64,000 bases of DNA from Candidatus Aalborgicola bjergmarkensis (GTDB lineage Bacteria > Pseudomonadota > Gammaproteobacteria > Burkholderiales > Burkholderiaceae_C). The position numbers and the translations under genes are program-made. The notes beneath the pieces are model-generated. The model worked only from the letters and a program-made list of their open reading frames with translations. It ran no database searches and was not told the origin of the DNA. Positions 1 to 8,182 of this stretch are shown here, piece after piece. The stretch is taken from positions 434,001 through 498,000 of the forward strand of contig JADJFE010000001.1 in assembly GCA_016708725.1 (NCBI GenBank), given 5' to 3'. Positions within the stretch are counted from its first letter, which is position 1. Every line of letters starts with the position of its first letter.

Positions 1-167
1 TTCTTGGGTACACAGCCGCGAATGACGCAGGTGCCCCCCAGGCGGTGTTGTTCCACCAGCGCAACCCGCGCGCCATGGCCTGCTGCGATGCGCGCCGCAC
101 GTACCCCGCCAGAGCCGCCCCCGATGACCAGCAGATCGAAGCCGGGCGCGGTCACAGGCGAGGTCAT
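1..167 (-). CDS. gor: Glutathione-disulfide reductase, N-terminal part (runs off the left edge)
   Basis: Only the first 55 or so codons are in the window. They show an FAD-binding dinucleotide motif (GGGSGGVRAARIAA) followed by the redox-active segment GGTCVIRGCVPKK, whose two cysteines are four residues apart. This is the signature of class I pyridine nucleotide-disulfide oxidoreductases, and the CVIRGC form is typical of glutathione reductase. The enzyme reduces glutathione disulfide with NADPH in the cytoplasm. The ATG at 167 overlaps the TGA of the preceding gene (ATGA), so the two are probably translationally coupled. The remainder lies outside the window, so specificity rests on the active-site motif alone. 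Confidence 0.85.
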   Translation of the reverse strand, partial: MTSPVTAPGFDLLVIGGGSGGVRAARIAAGHGARVALVEQHRLGGTCVIRGCVPK

Positions 168-2161
168 TGATCGGACCGGAATCCGATCCGGGCGTGGGTG
201 TTGTCGCAAAACGGCTTGTTGGCCGATCCGCCGCAGCGGCATAAGCGCGCTGTCTGCACCCGTTGAATGGTGTGTCCCGTTCCCCCGCAAATCTCCAGAT
301 TGCCAGTGAACTCCAGTGGTCCGTTGGGGATTGGCTCAATCGCCAGCTCGCCGGCACGGTTTTCCAGCGGGTCGGAGTCGATTACCGCGCGTTCTCCGGT
401 GGCCGTAAAACCAACCTCCAGATGTGTACTGTCACAAAACGGCTTGTTGCGCGATTTTCCACAGCGGCACAGCGTGGCCCGAAACATGGGCTCCTGGCCT
501 TCAAGGGCGATGCTGGCGCGCACGGCATAGGGTCCGTTTTCACGCACGCGCAACACGTTCACTTCGGGCGGCTGCTCTTGCGGGCCACCGTCGAGGCGTT
601 CGTAGGTGATGGCCCCGGAACAGCAGTCCTGGGCAATTTCAGCCATATGGTCCGGGGTCGTGGCTTCGGGGTGCAACCACGGCCCGACGACGTTGGCCAG
701 AAACACGCGCGGGGCATTGAGAACACAGTTGCGCGAGTGAATGCAGCGCTTGGTGTCGTAGTCAATACGGATGGCGTCGGTACTGGCCACGTTGGGATTG
801 TCCGCATCCACCTTAAGAGGGGAGGGGGTTTTTGCTGCCACGACGGGCGGGATGATGGTCGTGGCCTGCCGGGCCAAAGGCGTGCCTGGTGTCAGGTCGC
901 CTTCAAACTCATCGTGTAATTTTGCGAGTTTGCGCGCCAATGTTTCCAGACTGTCGGCAACGCCGGGGAGCGGCACGTCGGCTGCGATTTCCCTGGCGAC
1001 GCTGGCAAGCTCCGCTGCACGCTCGCCGAGAATCTGTGCAGCGCAGCGCTGTACCAGCTGGCCCACGGAGCCAGGCAATTCAAAGCTCAAGCCTGCCCTC
1101 AACCCTGCATTGTGCGCACCACTTTCTTTTTTGAGCGGCAGCCGGGTGGCGGCTTCGCCGACGGTGGTCAGTGCGTACATCATCGCCGTTGCGGCTTGCG
1201 CCAGGCCGGTGCGCAGGGGCTGGGGCAGCGGGTTGGGCGCGTAAATCTGGGCAAAGGTGCGCAGCATCAGGCTGTACAGGCAATTGCCCAGATCGACCAC
1301 GCGCATGGCCAGCGGGTGCGTGACACAGGTATGCGCCTTCGCCCGCAGCGGGTCCACCAGCACCGGGTTGACAACCGCTGCCCGGGCGGGTTCAAAGTCT
1401 GGCCGCGCAGCCTTGAGCTGTTTGAACTCTTCCAGCACGGTGCGAAACCGTGCGTAGTGCGAGTCATTGCTGTGGGCGGGTGCACCTTCCCCTTGGACCA
1501 CGATTTCTTCAATCGCGCGATGGGCCGACGCCAGGTCCGTGACAGCAAAGAGGCCAGGCAGGGCGAACTGCGCACCGCTGACTTGCGCTTCTCCGTGCCC
1601 GGAAAACAGTGCGTCATGGCCGAGCCTTTGCACCAGCGCGTCAATGCCGTTGGCGATGGCGTGGTAGAGGTGCCCTTGCGAAGCGTAATCGGTTGGCGTG
1701 GGAGAGAAGAGGTCGCGGCGAATCGCGCGCCGGTAATGGTGCAGATGCCTGAAGGCGGTGCCATCCGGGATGTCGATTTCCAGAGGCTTTTCAATGAACA
1801 TGAAGTGCTGCAACGATGACTCGCCAAACGGGGAGAGGTTCAGCTCAATATCTGCCGGAAAACGCCCCTGCGGAATGGGAAAATCGGGCCGTGCAAAATG
1901 GGGCGCAGAGCCAAAAGCGGTCAACATATTGTTGACCAGGCTCAGGTGCAGCATCTCTTGCAGCGCCACGCCACGAATCTCCTTGCGCCAGCGCTCGATG
2001 GCCGCCAGTTCCAGTTCGGTAACCCCCTCGTCGAGCGAACGCTTCAGGCTCATTCCGGCGTAGAGGTAGCTGCACATCACCGCGTGTTCAAATTCGGCGG
2101 CCTCGGCCAGCAGGAAAAGCAGTTCTTCGCGGTCTTTGATGGGGTTGGGATCGGTTTCCAA
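164..2161 (-). CDS. Ferritin-like (VioB-type) protein fused to a 4Fe-4S domain and two CDGSH iron-sulfur domains
   Basis: From the TTG start the protein has about 665 residues. Residues 1-250 form a ferritin-like helical domain of the VioB/iminophenyl-pyruvate-dimer-synthase type, with Glu/His pairs such as EFEHAVMCSYLYA and ALQEMLHLSLV. A long linker is followed by a divergent mono-cluster ferredoxin domain (RCIHSRNC ... QDCCSGAI). Two CDGSH modules close the protein (CRCGKSRNKPFCDSTH and CRCGGSANKPFCDNTH), each able to hold a 2Fe-2S cluster with three Cys and one His. An ATG at 2209 is also in frame but has no ribosome binding site. A TTG at 2161 sits five bases after GAAGGAG and is preferred. 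The stop overlaps the gor start, which suggests redox coupling. The substrate is unknown. Confidence 0.8.
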   Translation of the reverse strand: METDPNPIKDREELLFLLAEAAEFEHAVMCSYLYAGMSLKRSLDEGVTELELAAIERWRKEIRGVALQEMLHLSLVNNMLTAFGSAPHFARPDFPIPQGRFPADIELNLSPFGESSLQHFMFIEKPLEIDIPDGTAFRHLHHYRRAIRRDLFSPTPTDYASQGHLYHAIANGIDALVQRLGHDALFSGHGEAQVSGAQFALPGLFAVTDLASAHRAIEEIVVQGEGAPAHSNDSHYARFRTVLEEFKQLKAARPDFEPARAAVVNPVLVDPLRAKAHTCVTHPLAMRVVDLGNCLYSLMLRTFAQIYAPNPLPQPLRTGLAQAATAMMYALTTVGEAATRLPLKKESGAHNAGLRAGLSFELPGSVGQLVQRCAAQILGERAAELASVAREIAADVPLPGVADSLETLARKLAKLHDEFEGDLTPGTPLARQATTIIPPVVAAKTPSPLKVDADNPNVASTDAIRIDYDTKRCIHSRNCVLNAPRVFLANVVGPWLHPEATTPDHMAEIAQDCCSGAITYERLDGGPQEQPPEVNVLRVRENGPYAVRASIALEGQEPMFRATLCRCGKSRNKPFCDSTHLEVGFTATGERAVIDSDPLENRAGELAIEPIPNGPLEFTGNLEICGGTGHTIQRVQTARLCRCGGSANKPFCDNTHARIGFRSDQ

Positions 2162-2166
2162 AATGG

Positions 2167-2173
2167 CTCCTTC
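2167..2173 (-). promoter_or_regulatory. Ribosome binding site that decides a TTG start
   Basis: The minus strand reads GAAGGAG, then five bases, then TTG GAA ACC. This strong Shine-Dalgarno places the start of the ferritin-like fusion gene at the TTG at 2161 rather than at the in-frame ATG at 2209, which has no purine-rich sequence before it. Confidence 0.6.
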
Positions 2174-2253
2174 AAGGAAAAATAAGGGTACGTGTAATGG
2201 TGGGAGCATATAGCGTTATCACTGACCGTGCATGAAGAGGATAATCGCAGAAG

Positions 2254-4032
2254 GTAACTACTCAGGTTACTGACCGATCTTCAACGGCCAGTGAGTGCAG
2301 TTCACGCGGGTGAAGGTTTGCGGTAGGCGATCCCGCGCCGACCACCCAGCTGTCAAGCGTCCGGGTTAGGCCGTTTCGGGTATGAACGGTTTGCCGACCA
2401 GCGCGTCTTTGATAGCGCCGAGAATGTTTTGCCCGTTCTTACGGGCTGTTGATATGTACCCCGAATGCGCGCAAACTGTTCGGCTCCAGTCTGCGTCCTA
2501 AACGTACCGGATATCTTCATCTTGGTTTTAATCATCCGAATGTCACGTTCGCTCAGATTGTTGTCGAACGGAACACGGAAATCGTTCATGAAGCGTAGCG
2601 TATCCTCCTGGAAATTCTTCAGCCGATCCAGCAGGTTGCGCGGTGGGCTCTGCTTTTCCCTTCGTCGTTTGACCGGAGCGTTTTCATCCTCGGGTTGCTC
2701 TGGATTGGCCGCAAATCCGGCTGCCAGTACCTCCTCATATCGCTTGACGAACTGAATTTTCAATTCCTCCGGCAGTTCCGTGGTGCCTCTATTCTTGCTT
2801 TCATCCACAGCGTCTTTGATGTCGCACAATACCTCGATCATGCTCTTCGCCCACGGCTGCTGCCAATTCTCAACAATACCAACCAGTTCACGCAACTGAT
2901 GGGCGTTGCAGGCACCGTGTTTGAAACTGTACTGGAAATAGGGCTTCCAGTGATCATGAATCCCTGTGCCTTTGAACTTCGGAAGAATGCCAATTTCGTC
3001 CATGGCTTCCTTCCCTCGCTTGGCGTGAACAGCGTAATGCGTGAGCTTTTTGGTTGATGCCACATGAACCCAGTGCAACTTGCCTTTCACCCGCACGCCT
3101 GATTCATCGGTATGGAGAATTTCACCGTTTGCCAACAGCTCCTTTATCGCTTCTTCCGATGGCTTGACGGATTCGGACGTCTTGCCGGTGGCCTTCAACA
3201 CAAAGGATTCCGATAGGTCTTGCCCGAAAAGGTCTTTGAAGATTTGCGTTGTCCTGTCTAACGGCACGTAGTGCTCGCAGTTGAGGTAGGTGCAAAGACT
3301 CGCAACGCCCTGCCCATACTGTACTGCAGCATTCACTCCTTCTGGAAATTCTCCTTCACCGTGCCACATTTCGGGCAAACCTTGGTTTTCACACGGTGTT
3401 CCGTGACTTCAATTTGCATGGGAGGAATGTCAAAAACTTGCCGTGACTCACTCGCGCACGCCTCAACACCAGACAGATCTTCCTCACACGACGCGCAATG
3501 TCCCGGTTCATGTTCTTCAAAATGATCCGGATTTTCTTCGGCTTTCAGCGTGTTGCCTTCATGACCGGGTTGTCCCCGTTGGGTTTCTGACCTTTGACGC
3601 GCAGACTTTTCGGCTGTGGCTTTTTGTAGCCATCGCTTGATGGCGGCTTGCTGCTGTTGTGGCTATCTTTGCCCAAGCTCACCTTCATGGCTTGGATCAC
3701 ATCCGCCTGCTTCTTGACCTGCGCCACCAACGTTTCAGCAATACCGATCAGTTTGTTCACCAAATCACGCGTCGCGCCCTGCCCATGCGCGAAGGCCGCA
3801 TCTACTTCATCTGTGCTGGGAATCTTGATTTCCATGAATCTGCTGTGAGGTAGTATCGCTACGAATCAATCAGAGGGAGCACATTACGCGCTTTAAAGTA
3901 ACTGGGTCTGAAGGGCAAATTTCGACCGGATGTCTGATGATACCAAGGGGAACGGGTAGTTACATCTGGACTTGATGGAGTGTGTATTTCGCTGGATGAT
4001 CTCCTATTGCCACAAGGGGGGTGAGTAGTTAC
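2254..4032 (-). mobile_element. Complete IS66-family insertion sequence (single-transposase type) with 8-bp target duplication
   Basis: The element is bounded by inverted ends GTAACTACTCA (2254-2264) and TGAGTAGTTAC (4022-4032). Immediately outside both ends lies the same 8-bp sequence CGCAGAAG (2246-2253 and 4033-4040), a perfect target-site duplication of the length IS66 elements make. The element is about 1.78 kb and holds one transposase gene, with no tnpA or tnpB accessory genes, as in the ISBst12-like branch. The intact duplication indicates a recent insertion, in intergenic DNA between the ferritin-like gene and a periplasmic binding protein gene. A related half-site (GGGTAGTTAC) lies inside the right end near 3955. 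Confidence 0.9.
2366..3835 (-). pseudogene. IS66-family transposase (TnpC-like), three apparent frameshifts
   Basis: The gene starts at the ATG at 3835 with the IS66 N-terminal region (HNSSKPPSSDGYKKP). A zinc-binding stretch (GHCASC ... CPKCGT) and the DDE catalytic core follow (HTDESGVRV, HDHWKPYF, NLSERDIRMIKTKMKISGTF). The frame shifts three times: at the CCCC at 3574-3577, at the AAA at 3346-3348 and at the CCCC at 2459-2462 (plus-strand bases). Adding one base to each run restores a continuous protein of about 490 residues. It has the junctions NGGQPGHEGN, ENFPEGVNAA and RIRGYISTARKNGQN, and a normal end (GKPFIPETA) at the stop at 2366. All three lesions are one-base homopolymer losses, so sequencing error is as likely as real decay. 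Confidence 0.85.
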
Positions 4033-4109
4033 CGCAGAAGAAACTCCGGCGGGCTGCGCCGTTGTGTTGATACCCAAGCCCCTGGCATGATCACAAGGAG
4101 GAGCCAATC

Positions 4110-4790
4110 ATGCGATCCCTGTTTGCTGCACTGATTCTTTGCATGACCAGCACGCCCGGTAGCGTGGCACAGACGCTCACGCTCAAAGGTGGCGTACCCG
4201 AGGGCTTGCCGGGCTACGCCATGGGCATGGATGGCAGCCTGACCATCGAGGTGCCCCTCAAAAAGCGTATCTTTCAATGCATCGAGAAGGCGCTGGACGC
4301 CCGTGTCGTGTGGGAAGCCTATCCCACCAGGCGGGTGGTGCAGATGCTTATCGACGGCAAGCTTGATCTTGCCTTTCCGATGGGCTTCACGAGCGAGCGG
4401 GCAAGCAAGATGCTGCAGAGCCGCCCGACATGGGAAAACCCCGACAACTGGTTGTCGATGCGCCCGCTGGACATCACCGACAAGAGCCTGCGCATTGCCG
4501 CGCGACTGGGTTCGCCCCAGCAAGTTGACTACCTTGCGGACGGTTACACCCATGTGGTCGGTACCTACACCTATGAGGAACTGGTGAGAACCCTCGTTCA
4601 GGGGCTCGCAGACGCAGTGATCGTCCCACAATCCGTATACGAGGACATGAAAGCTGACTGGCCAAAGGAAACCAGGGTAAGCGTGGGGCGTGCGCGTAAT
4701 TCCGGTTTCTACCTCAATGCCACCGACCCCAAAGGTTTGCTTGCACCGCTGAATCGTGCCATTGATCGTTGTCGCGTGGCTGCAAAGTGA
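4110..4790 (+). CDS. Periplasmic solute-binding protein, SBP_bac_3-like, short (226 aa)
   Basis: A signal peptide occupies about the first 20 residues (ending SVAQ). The mature part resembles small family-3 extracellular binding proteins: IEVPLKKRIFQCIEKAL, then EAYPTRRVVQMLIDGKLDLAF, which is the usual segment naming a low-resolution ligand pocket, and a C-terminal half with QGLADAVIVPQSVYEDM. A good ribosome binding site (AAGGAGG) precedes the ATG. No ABC permease or ATPase lies nearby, and a second protein of the same class follows at 5072. It may feed a distant transporter or act as a sensor partner. The ligand cannot be read from the sequence. Confidence 0.75.
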   Translation: MRSLFAALILCMTSTPGSVAQTLTLKGGVPEGLPGYAMGMDGSLTIEVPLKKRIFQCIEKALDARVVWEAYPTRRVVQMLIDGKLDLAFPMGFTSERASKMLQSRPTWENPDNWLSMRPLDITDKSLRIAARLGSPQQVDYLADGYTHVVGTYTYEELVRTLVQGLADAVIVPQSVYEDMKADWPKETRVSVGRARNSGFYLNATDPKGLLAPLNRAIDRCRVAAK

Positions 4791-5071
4791 TGACAAAGTA
4801 ATTGCAAAATGATGGTGCCGCCGGGCCAGGTGTCGGTCTGCAAGAATGGGCATATTGAGGGAGGGGCAGGATGCGATGCTTGGGGTGTGTGTTTGGATTT
4901 TCTACCCACCAAAGAGATACTGGCTTACCAACGCAGCGGCGGCTGGCTGAAATTTAAGGAGATGTGAGCAGCCTGTGGCCGCGCGCCGAAATCATGACGC
5001 TACGCTACGCAAAGAGTACCGTAGTAGTGGTTTAATCGAATTTCCATCCATTCAAAAACTGGGAGACATTC

Positions 5072-5830
5072 ATGAAAATGGCAATGACGATTTCACTGAA
5101 ACAATCGCTGTCGGTGTTTGCGTTGTCCTTGCTGCTACTGGGCAACGTAGGGGCCGAAACGGTGAGACTGGCCATCGGGGACTGGGATCCGTACACCTCG
5201 CCCACCAATCCCAAAGGCAAGCTGCTGGAAAAGGTGGTGACCGAGGCGTTCAAACTCGAAGGTGTGGATGTCAAATACGACTATTTCCCTTGGAAGCGCA
5301 GCTATTCCAATGTGGAAGCGGGCGAATACGATGGCACCTTCCCATGGAACCGCAACGCCGAGCGCGAGAGTCTATTTCATATCCATAAAACATCGCTCAT
5401 CAAGGACGACTCGGTCTACTTCCACCTCAAGAGCAAGCCTTTTGACTGGAAGTCCCTGGAAGACCTCAAGCAATACAGGGTCGGCGTCACCATTGGCTAC
5501 AAGGAAGAAAAAATATACAAGGACAACGGGATCAAGGCCGACCCGGTTCCCACCGAAGAATTCAACTTCAAAAAAATGCTGTCCGGGCGCATTGATGTTT
5601 ATATGACATCCAAGGTAGTGGGTTATTCCACCATCAACAAGTTATTCACGCCGCAGGAAGCCAGTCTCTTCACAAACCACCCTACGCCGGTTGAGCAAGG
5701 CGAGTTCTACATCCTGTTTTCCAAAAAGACCACCAACGGGAAAGTCCTGGCCGACAAATTTGACGCGGGCATGAAAAAACTCAAGGACTCGGGCGCTTAC
5801 AAAAAAATTCTTGCCGAATACGGTGTGTAG
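5072..5830 (+). CDS. Periplasmic amino-acid-type solute-binding protein (SBP_bac_3 family)
   Basis: The protein has 252 residues with an N-terminal signal peptide of about 28 (hydrophobic core VFALSLLLLGNVGA). The mature sequence opens with VRLAIGDWDPYTSP and continues with GKLLEKVVTEAFKLEGVDVKYDYFPWKRSYSNVEAGEYDGTFPW, the pattern of family-3 binding proteins. The C-terminal lobe has YKEEKIYKDNG and LKDSGAYKKILAEYGV. GGGAG lies six bases before the ATG. It is a diverged neighbour of the binding protein at 4110, and again no transporter membrane or ATPase gene is adjacent. Polar amino acid is the class default for the ligand and is not proven. Confidence 0.8.
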   Translation: MKMAMTISLKQSLSVFALSLLLLGNVGAETVRLAIGDWDPYTSPTNPKGKLLEKVVTEAFKLEGVDVKYDYFPWKRSYSNVEAGEYDGTFPWNRNAERESLFHIHKTSLIKDDSVYFHLKSKPFDWKSLEDLKQYRVGVTIGYKEEKIYKDNGIKADPVPTEEFNFKKMLSGRIDVYMTSKVVGYSTINKLFTPQEASLFTNHPTPVEQGEFYILFSKKTTNGKVLADKFDAGMKKLKDSGAYKKILAEYGV

Positions 5831-5869
5831 GCCTTATGGATCGTGCGGATAAAGCTATTGTAAATATAG

Positions 5870-6090
5870 CGTCTTGCCCCTTCGGGTAGCACGCTGCCAC
5901 CCAGCCCGGTTGCGCCGCACATCAGCACTCCAGAACCCCAGGAAAGCGCATACGCACGCCAATCGGAAAAAAATGGAGAGATTGCAGCGCGGCAGCAGAT
6001 ACATGGCAAGGCCGCAAAGGACGAAGGCAATGGCAATGGCAATGGCAACCAGGGTAATGTGTACCTGGGCTGACAGGGCAATGGTGCCGC
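5870..6090 (-). pseudogene. Fragment of a DUF998 membrane-protein gene
   Basis: About 190 bases here match, at roughly 90 percent by eye, the 3' half of the intact DUF998 gene at 8183-8743, including codons for YLLPRCNLSIF and the GVLMCGATGLGGSV region. The fragment carries an A7 run where the intact copy has A6, and extra GGCAAT units, so its frame is broken, and it has no start. It looks like a partial duplication left behind upstream of the Fic gene. Confidence 0.7.
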
Positions 6091-6153
6091 CGGGCCGTGA
6101 GGAAGGCACTGAGGGGTGTAGGGCGAGGGCATAAGCATGCAGGTTTTTAAATC

Positions 6154-6238
6154 GCGCCACTTTAAGTGGCACAATAGTGGCGTGATAGTGGCGTAAGACC
6201 TGCTTTTGCGCCACTTCAAGTGGCGCGATACTGGCGGG
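6154..6238. promoter_or_regulatory. Paired palindromic operator-like sites upstream of the Fic-family gene
   Basis: Two direct repeats of about 31 bases, 54 bases apart (close to five helical turns), each contain a near-perfect palindrome: GCCACTTTAAGTGGC at 6156-6170 and GCGCCACTTCAAGTGGCGC at 6208-6226. Each palindrome is followed by a related half-site (ATAGTGGCG, ATACTGGCG). They end about 30 bases before the Fic gene, whose product has an N-terminal winged-helix region. Autoregulation is the natural inference. Confidence 0.6.
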
Positions 6239-6269
6239 TTTCCACACATAATCAAAGCAAGCAGAACCC

Positions 6270-7667
6270 ATGCCGCGAACTATCCCCCAAACTGAGCTTG
6301 ATCGGTTGCTTGCGCTGGTTTTGGGGCACCCCGATGGCATGGGGATAGATGCCATGGCCCAGGCGCTGGGCGGCAGCCTGAAGCGGCGCACCTTGCAGCG
6401 TCGGCTGGGCACTCTGGTAGCACAGGGGCGGCTTCGGATGGTGGGCGAGGCGCGGGCTGCGCGTTATGTGCCGGTGCCGGTTGGGCCGGTGCAGGCCTTG
6501 GGCGAGGTTTACGTGCCGACATCGCCGCAAGGCGAGGAGATCAAGGCTTTCGTGCGCCAGCCACGTGTGATGCGCCCGCCAGTTGGCTACAGATTGGCGT
6601 TTCTGGAGCAGTACCACCCCAACCACACAGCCTACCTGCCGCCGGATTTGCGGGAGCAGTTGCACGCCATGGGCAACGCAGGCACCGGGCACACGCCTGC
6701 TGGCACTTTTGCGCGCGACATCCTCAACCGTTTGCTGATTGACTTTTCCTGGGCATCTTCAAAGCTGGAGGGCAACACCTATAGCAGGCTGGACACGCAG
6801 CGGCTGATCGAATTTGGCCAGGCCGCCGAAGGCAAGGACGCGCTTGAAACCCAGATGATCCTGAACCATAAACAGGCCATCGAATACCTGGTGCTGGATC
6901 CGGCCCATGCCCAATTGACACCGGATTGCGTCATTGCCCTGCATGCCTTCTTGTCGGATGGACTGATGGCCGACCCCACGGCGGTGGGGCGCCTGCGCCG
7001 CCGGGCGGTGGAGATCGGGGGCAGCGTGTATTTGCCCATTGCCCTGCCACAGCGGCTGGAGGAGCTGTTTGGTATCGTGATCCAGATGGCCGCGCACATT
7101 GGCGATCCATTCGAACAGGCTTTTTTCCTGATGGTGCACGTGCCTTACCTGCAGCCGTTTGAGGATGTGAACAAGCGCGTGTCCAGGCTGGCTGCGAACA
7201 TACCGTTCATTCGCCACAACCTGTGCCCTTTGTCCTTCATCGACGTACCGCAGTCGGCTTACGTGGATGCCATGATCGGGGTGTACGAATGCAATCGCAT
7301 CGAGCTGCTGCGCGACGTTTTCGTCTGGGCCTACGAGCGCTCGTGCCAGCAGTACGGCGCGGTCAGGCAAAACCTGGTGCCGCCCGACATGTTTCGCCTG
7401 CGCCATCGCCAGGCCTTGAGCGAAGTGGTTGCTGCCATCGTCCACAACGACGAGGCCGCAACCGAAGCCACCGTGCACGCCAGGATGCCCGCAACGGTTG
7501 CAAAACCAGATGAAACCCATTTCACCAGGCTGGTACTGGATGAGTTTTTAGCCTTGCACCCAGGCAACGCGGTGCGCTTCGGTATCAGCCCCCTGGAGTT
7601 TTCCGCCTGGAGGCAAAGGCACGGTGCGTTGTCGGGTGGCCGCAAAGTGATACGTGGTGGCCAGTAG
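6270..7667 (+). CDS. Fic-family protein with N-terminal winged helix and altered catalytic motif
   Basis: The protein has 465 residues. Residues 1-70 look like a winged helix-turn-helix (IDAMAQALGGSLKRRTLQRRL). An inhibitory-helix motif of the form [S/T]xxxE[G/N] occurs at 163-168 (SSKLEG), as in Fic proteins whose inhibitor is in the same chain. The Fic core carries QPFEDVNKRVSR at 295-306 in place of the canonical HPFxDGNGRxxR. The catalytic His is Gln, and the Gly residues of the anion-binding loop are Val and Lys. Canonical Fic enzymes transfer AMP from ATP to target hydroxyls. With Gln at that position classical AMPylation is doubtful. The start at 6270 has a weak ribosome binding site. 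Confidence 0.8.
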   Translation: MPRTIPQTELDRLLALVLGHPDGMGIDAMAQALGGSLKRRTLQRRLGTLVAQGRLRMVGEARAARYVPVPVGPVQALGEVYVPTSPQGEEIKAFVRQPRVMRPPVGYRLAFLEQYHPNHTAYLPPDLREQLHAMGNAGTGHTPAGTFARDILNRLLIDFSWASSKLEGNTYSRLDTQRLIEFGQAAEGKDALETQMILNHKQAIEYLVLDPAHAQLTPDCVIALHAFLSDGLMADPTAVGRLRRRAVEIGGSVYLPIALPQRLEELFGIVIQMAAHIGDPFEQAFFLMVHVPYLQPFEDVNKRVSRLAANIPFIRHNLCPLSFIDVPQSAYVDAMIGVYECNRIELLRDVFVWAYERSCQQYGAVRQNLVPPDMFRLRHRQALSEVVAAIVHNDEAATEATVHARMPATVAKPDETHFTRLVLDEFLALHPGNAVRFGISPLEFSAWRQRHGALSGGRKVIRGGQ

Positions 7668-7740
7668 TTTCATATCACCCGTGATATTAGATACACCCAA
7701 ACCGCACCACAGGTGCTCTCCGAAAGCCTGTGTGGCACGT

Positions 7741-7820
7741 TTTTAGCTTCAATTTGGCCTCAAATAAGCATCAAATCAGCCTGTAGCCCCCGTGGGACAA
7801 GCGGGAGCAGCTATTTAAAA
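7741..7820 (+). repeat. Dispersed Comamonadaceae-type repeat, single copy
   Basis: The stretch from TTTTAGCTTCAATTTGGCC to AAGCGGGAGCAGCTATTT recurs as a reverse complement near 56253-56330 and shares its AGCGGGAGCAGCTAT end with the longer elements at 40899 and 18467. It lies between the Fic gene and the DUF1902 gene and is non-coding. Confidence 0.6.
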
Positions 7821-7876
7821 CGTAGTAACAAGCATTTGTCTAATGCGAGCGCTGTGCAGAATGCAATAATTGGCGC

Positions 7877-8140
7877 ATGAGCCATGTACTTCCATTCCCG
7901 AATACCAAACCGTCCGCTGTTTATGTGGTCGAAGTCATTCATGACGAAGATATGTGGGTCGGCTCTTGCGATGCCTTGCACTGCTGCACCGAAGCGCCAA
8001 CCTACGAAGAGCTGATGGCGCGGTTCTGGGAGGTAGCCCCGGACATTGCCAGCGAAAGCGGTATTCCTTTCGATGCCAATGTGCGCATTGACTTTGTGCA
8101 GGCCACGGCCATCGCACCAGAGGCGCTGTTGCAGGCGTAA
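7877..8140 (+). CDS. DUF1902-family small protein (HicB-like fold)
   Basis: An 87-residue protein reads VYVVEVIHDEDMWVGSCDALHCCTEAPTYEEL..., the pattern of DUF1902 and of HicB-type partial RNase H folds (a strand, W-V-x-S, then an E-A-x-T-Y-E-E-L helix). HicB members are often antitoxins, but no HicA-like toxin gene is adjacent, so it is either an orphan antitoxin or an unrelated regulator. The ATG follows a short AT-rich leader without a clear ribosome binding site. Confidence 0.6.
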   Translation: MSHVLPFPNTKPSAVYVVEVIHDEDMWVGSCDALHCCTEAPTYEELMARFWEVAPDIASESGIPFDANVRIDFVQATAIAPEALLQA

Positions 8141-8182
8141 TCCTGTGGGGCGCTGGCATACTGCCCACTGGCTGCCGTGCGC

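Noticed and set aside
164..2161. A violacein or indolocarbazole biosynthesis locus
   Set aside because: Only the VioB-type ferritin-like domain is shared. No tryptophan oxidase or other pathway genes are present, and the protein carries Fe-S domains that VioB lacks.
4029..4853. A 274-codon minus-strand frame opposite the binding protein gene
   Set aside because: The plus-strand frame has a signal peptide, a ribosome binding site and family motifs. The minus-strand translation has none and enters the IS66 element.
5855..6412. 185-codon minus-strand frame upstream of and overlapping the Fic gene
   Set aside because: It is a chance join of the DUF998 fragment, the palindromic operator region and the antisense of the Fic gene.
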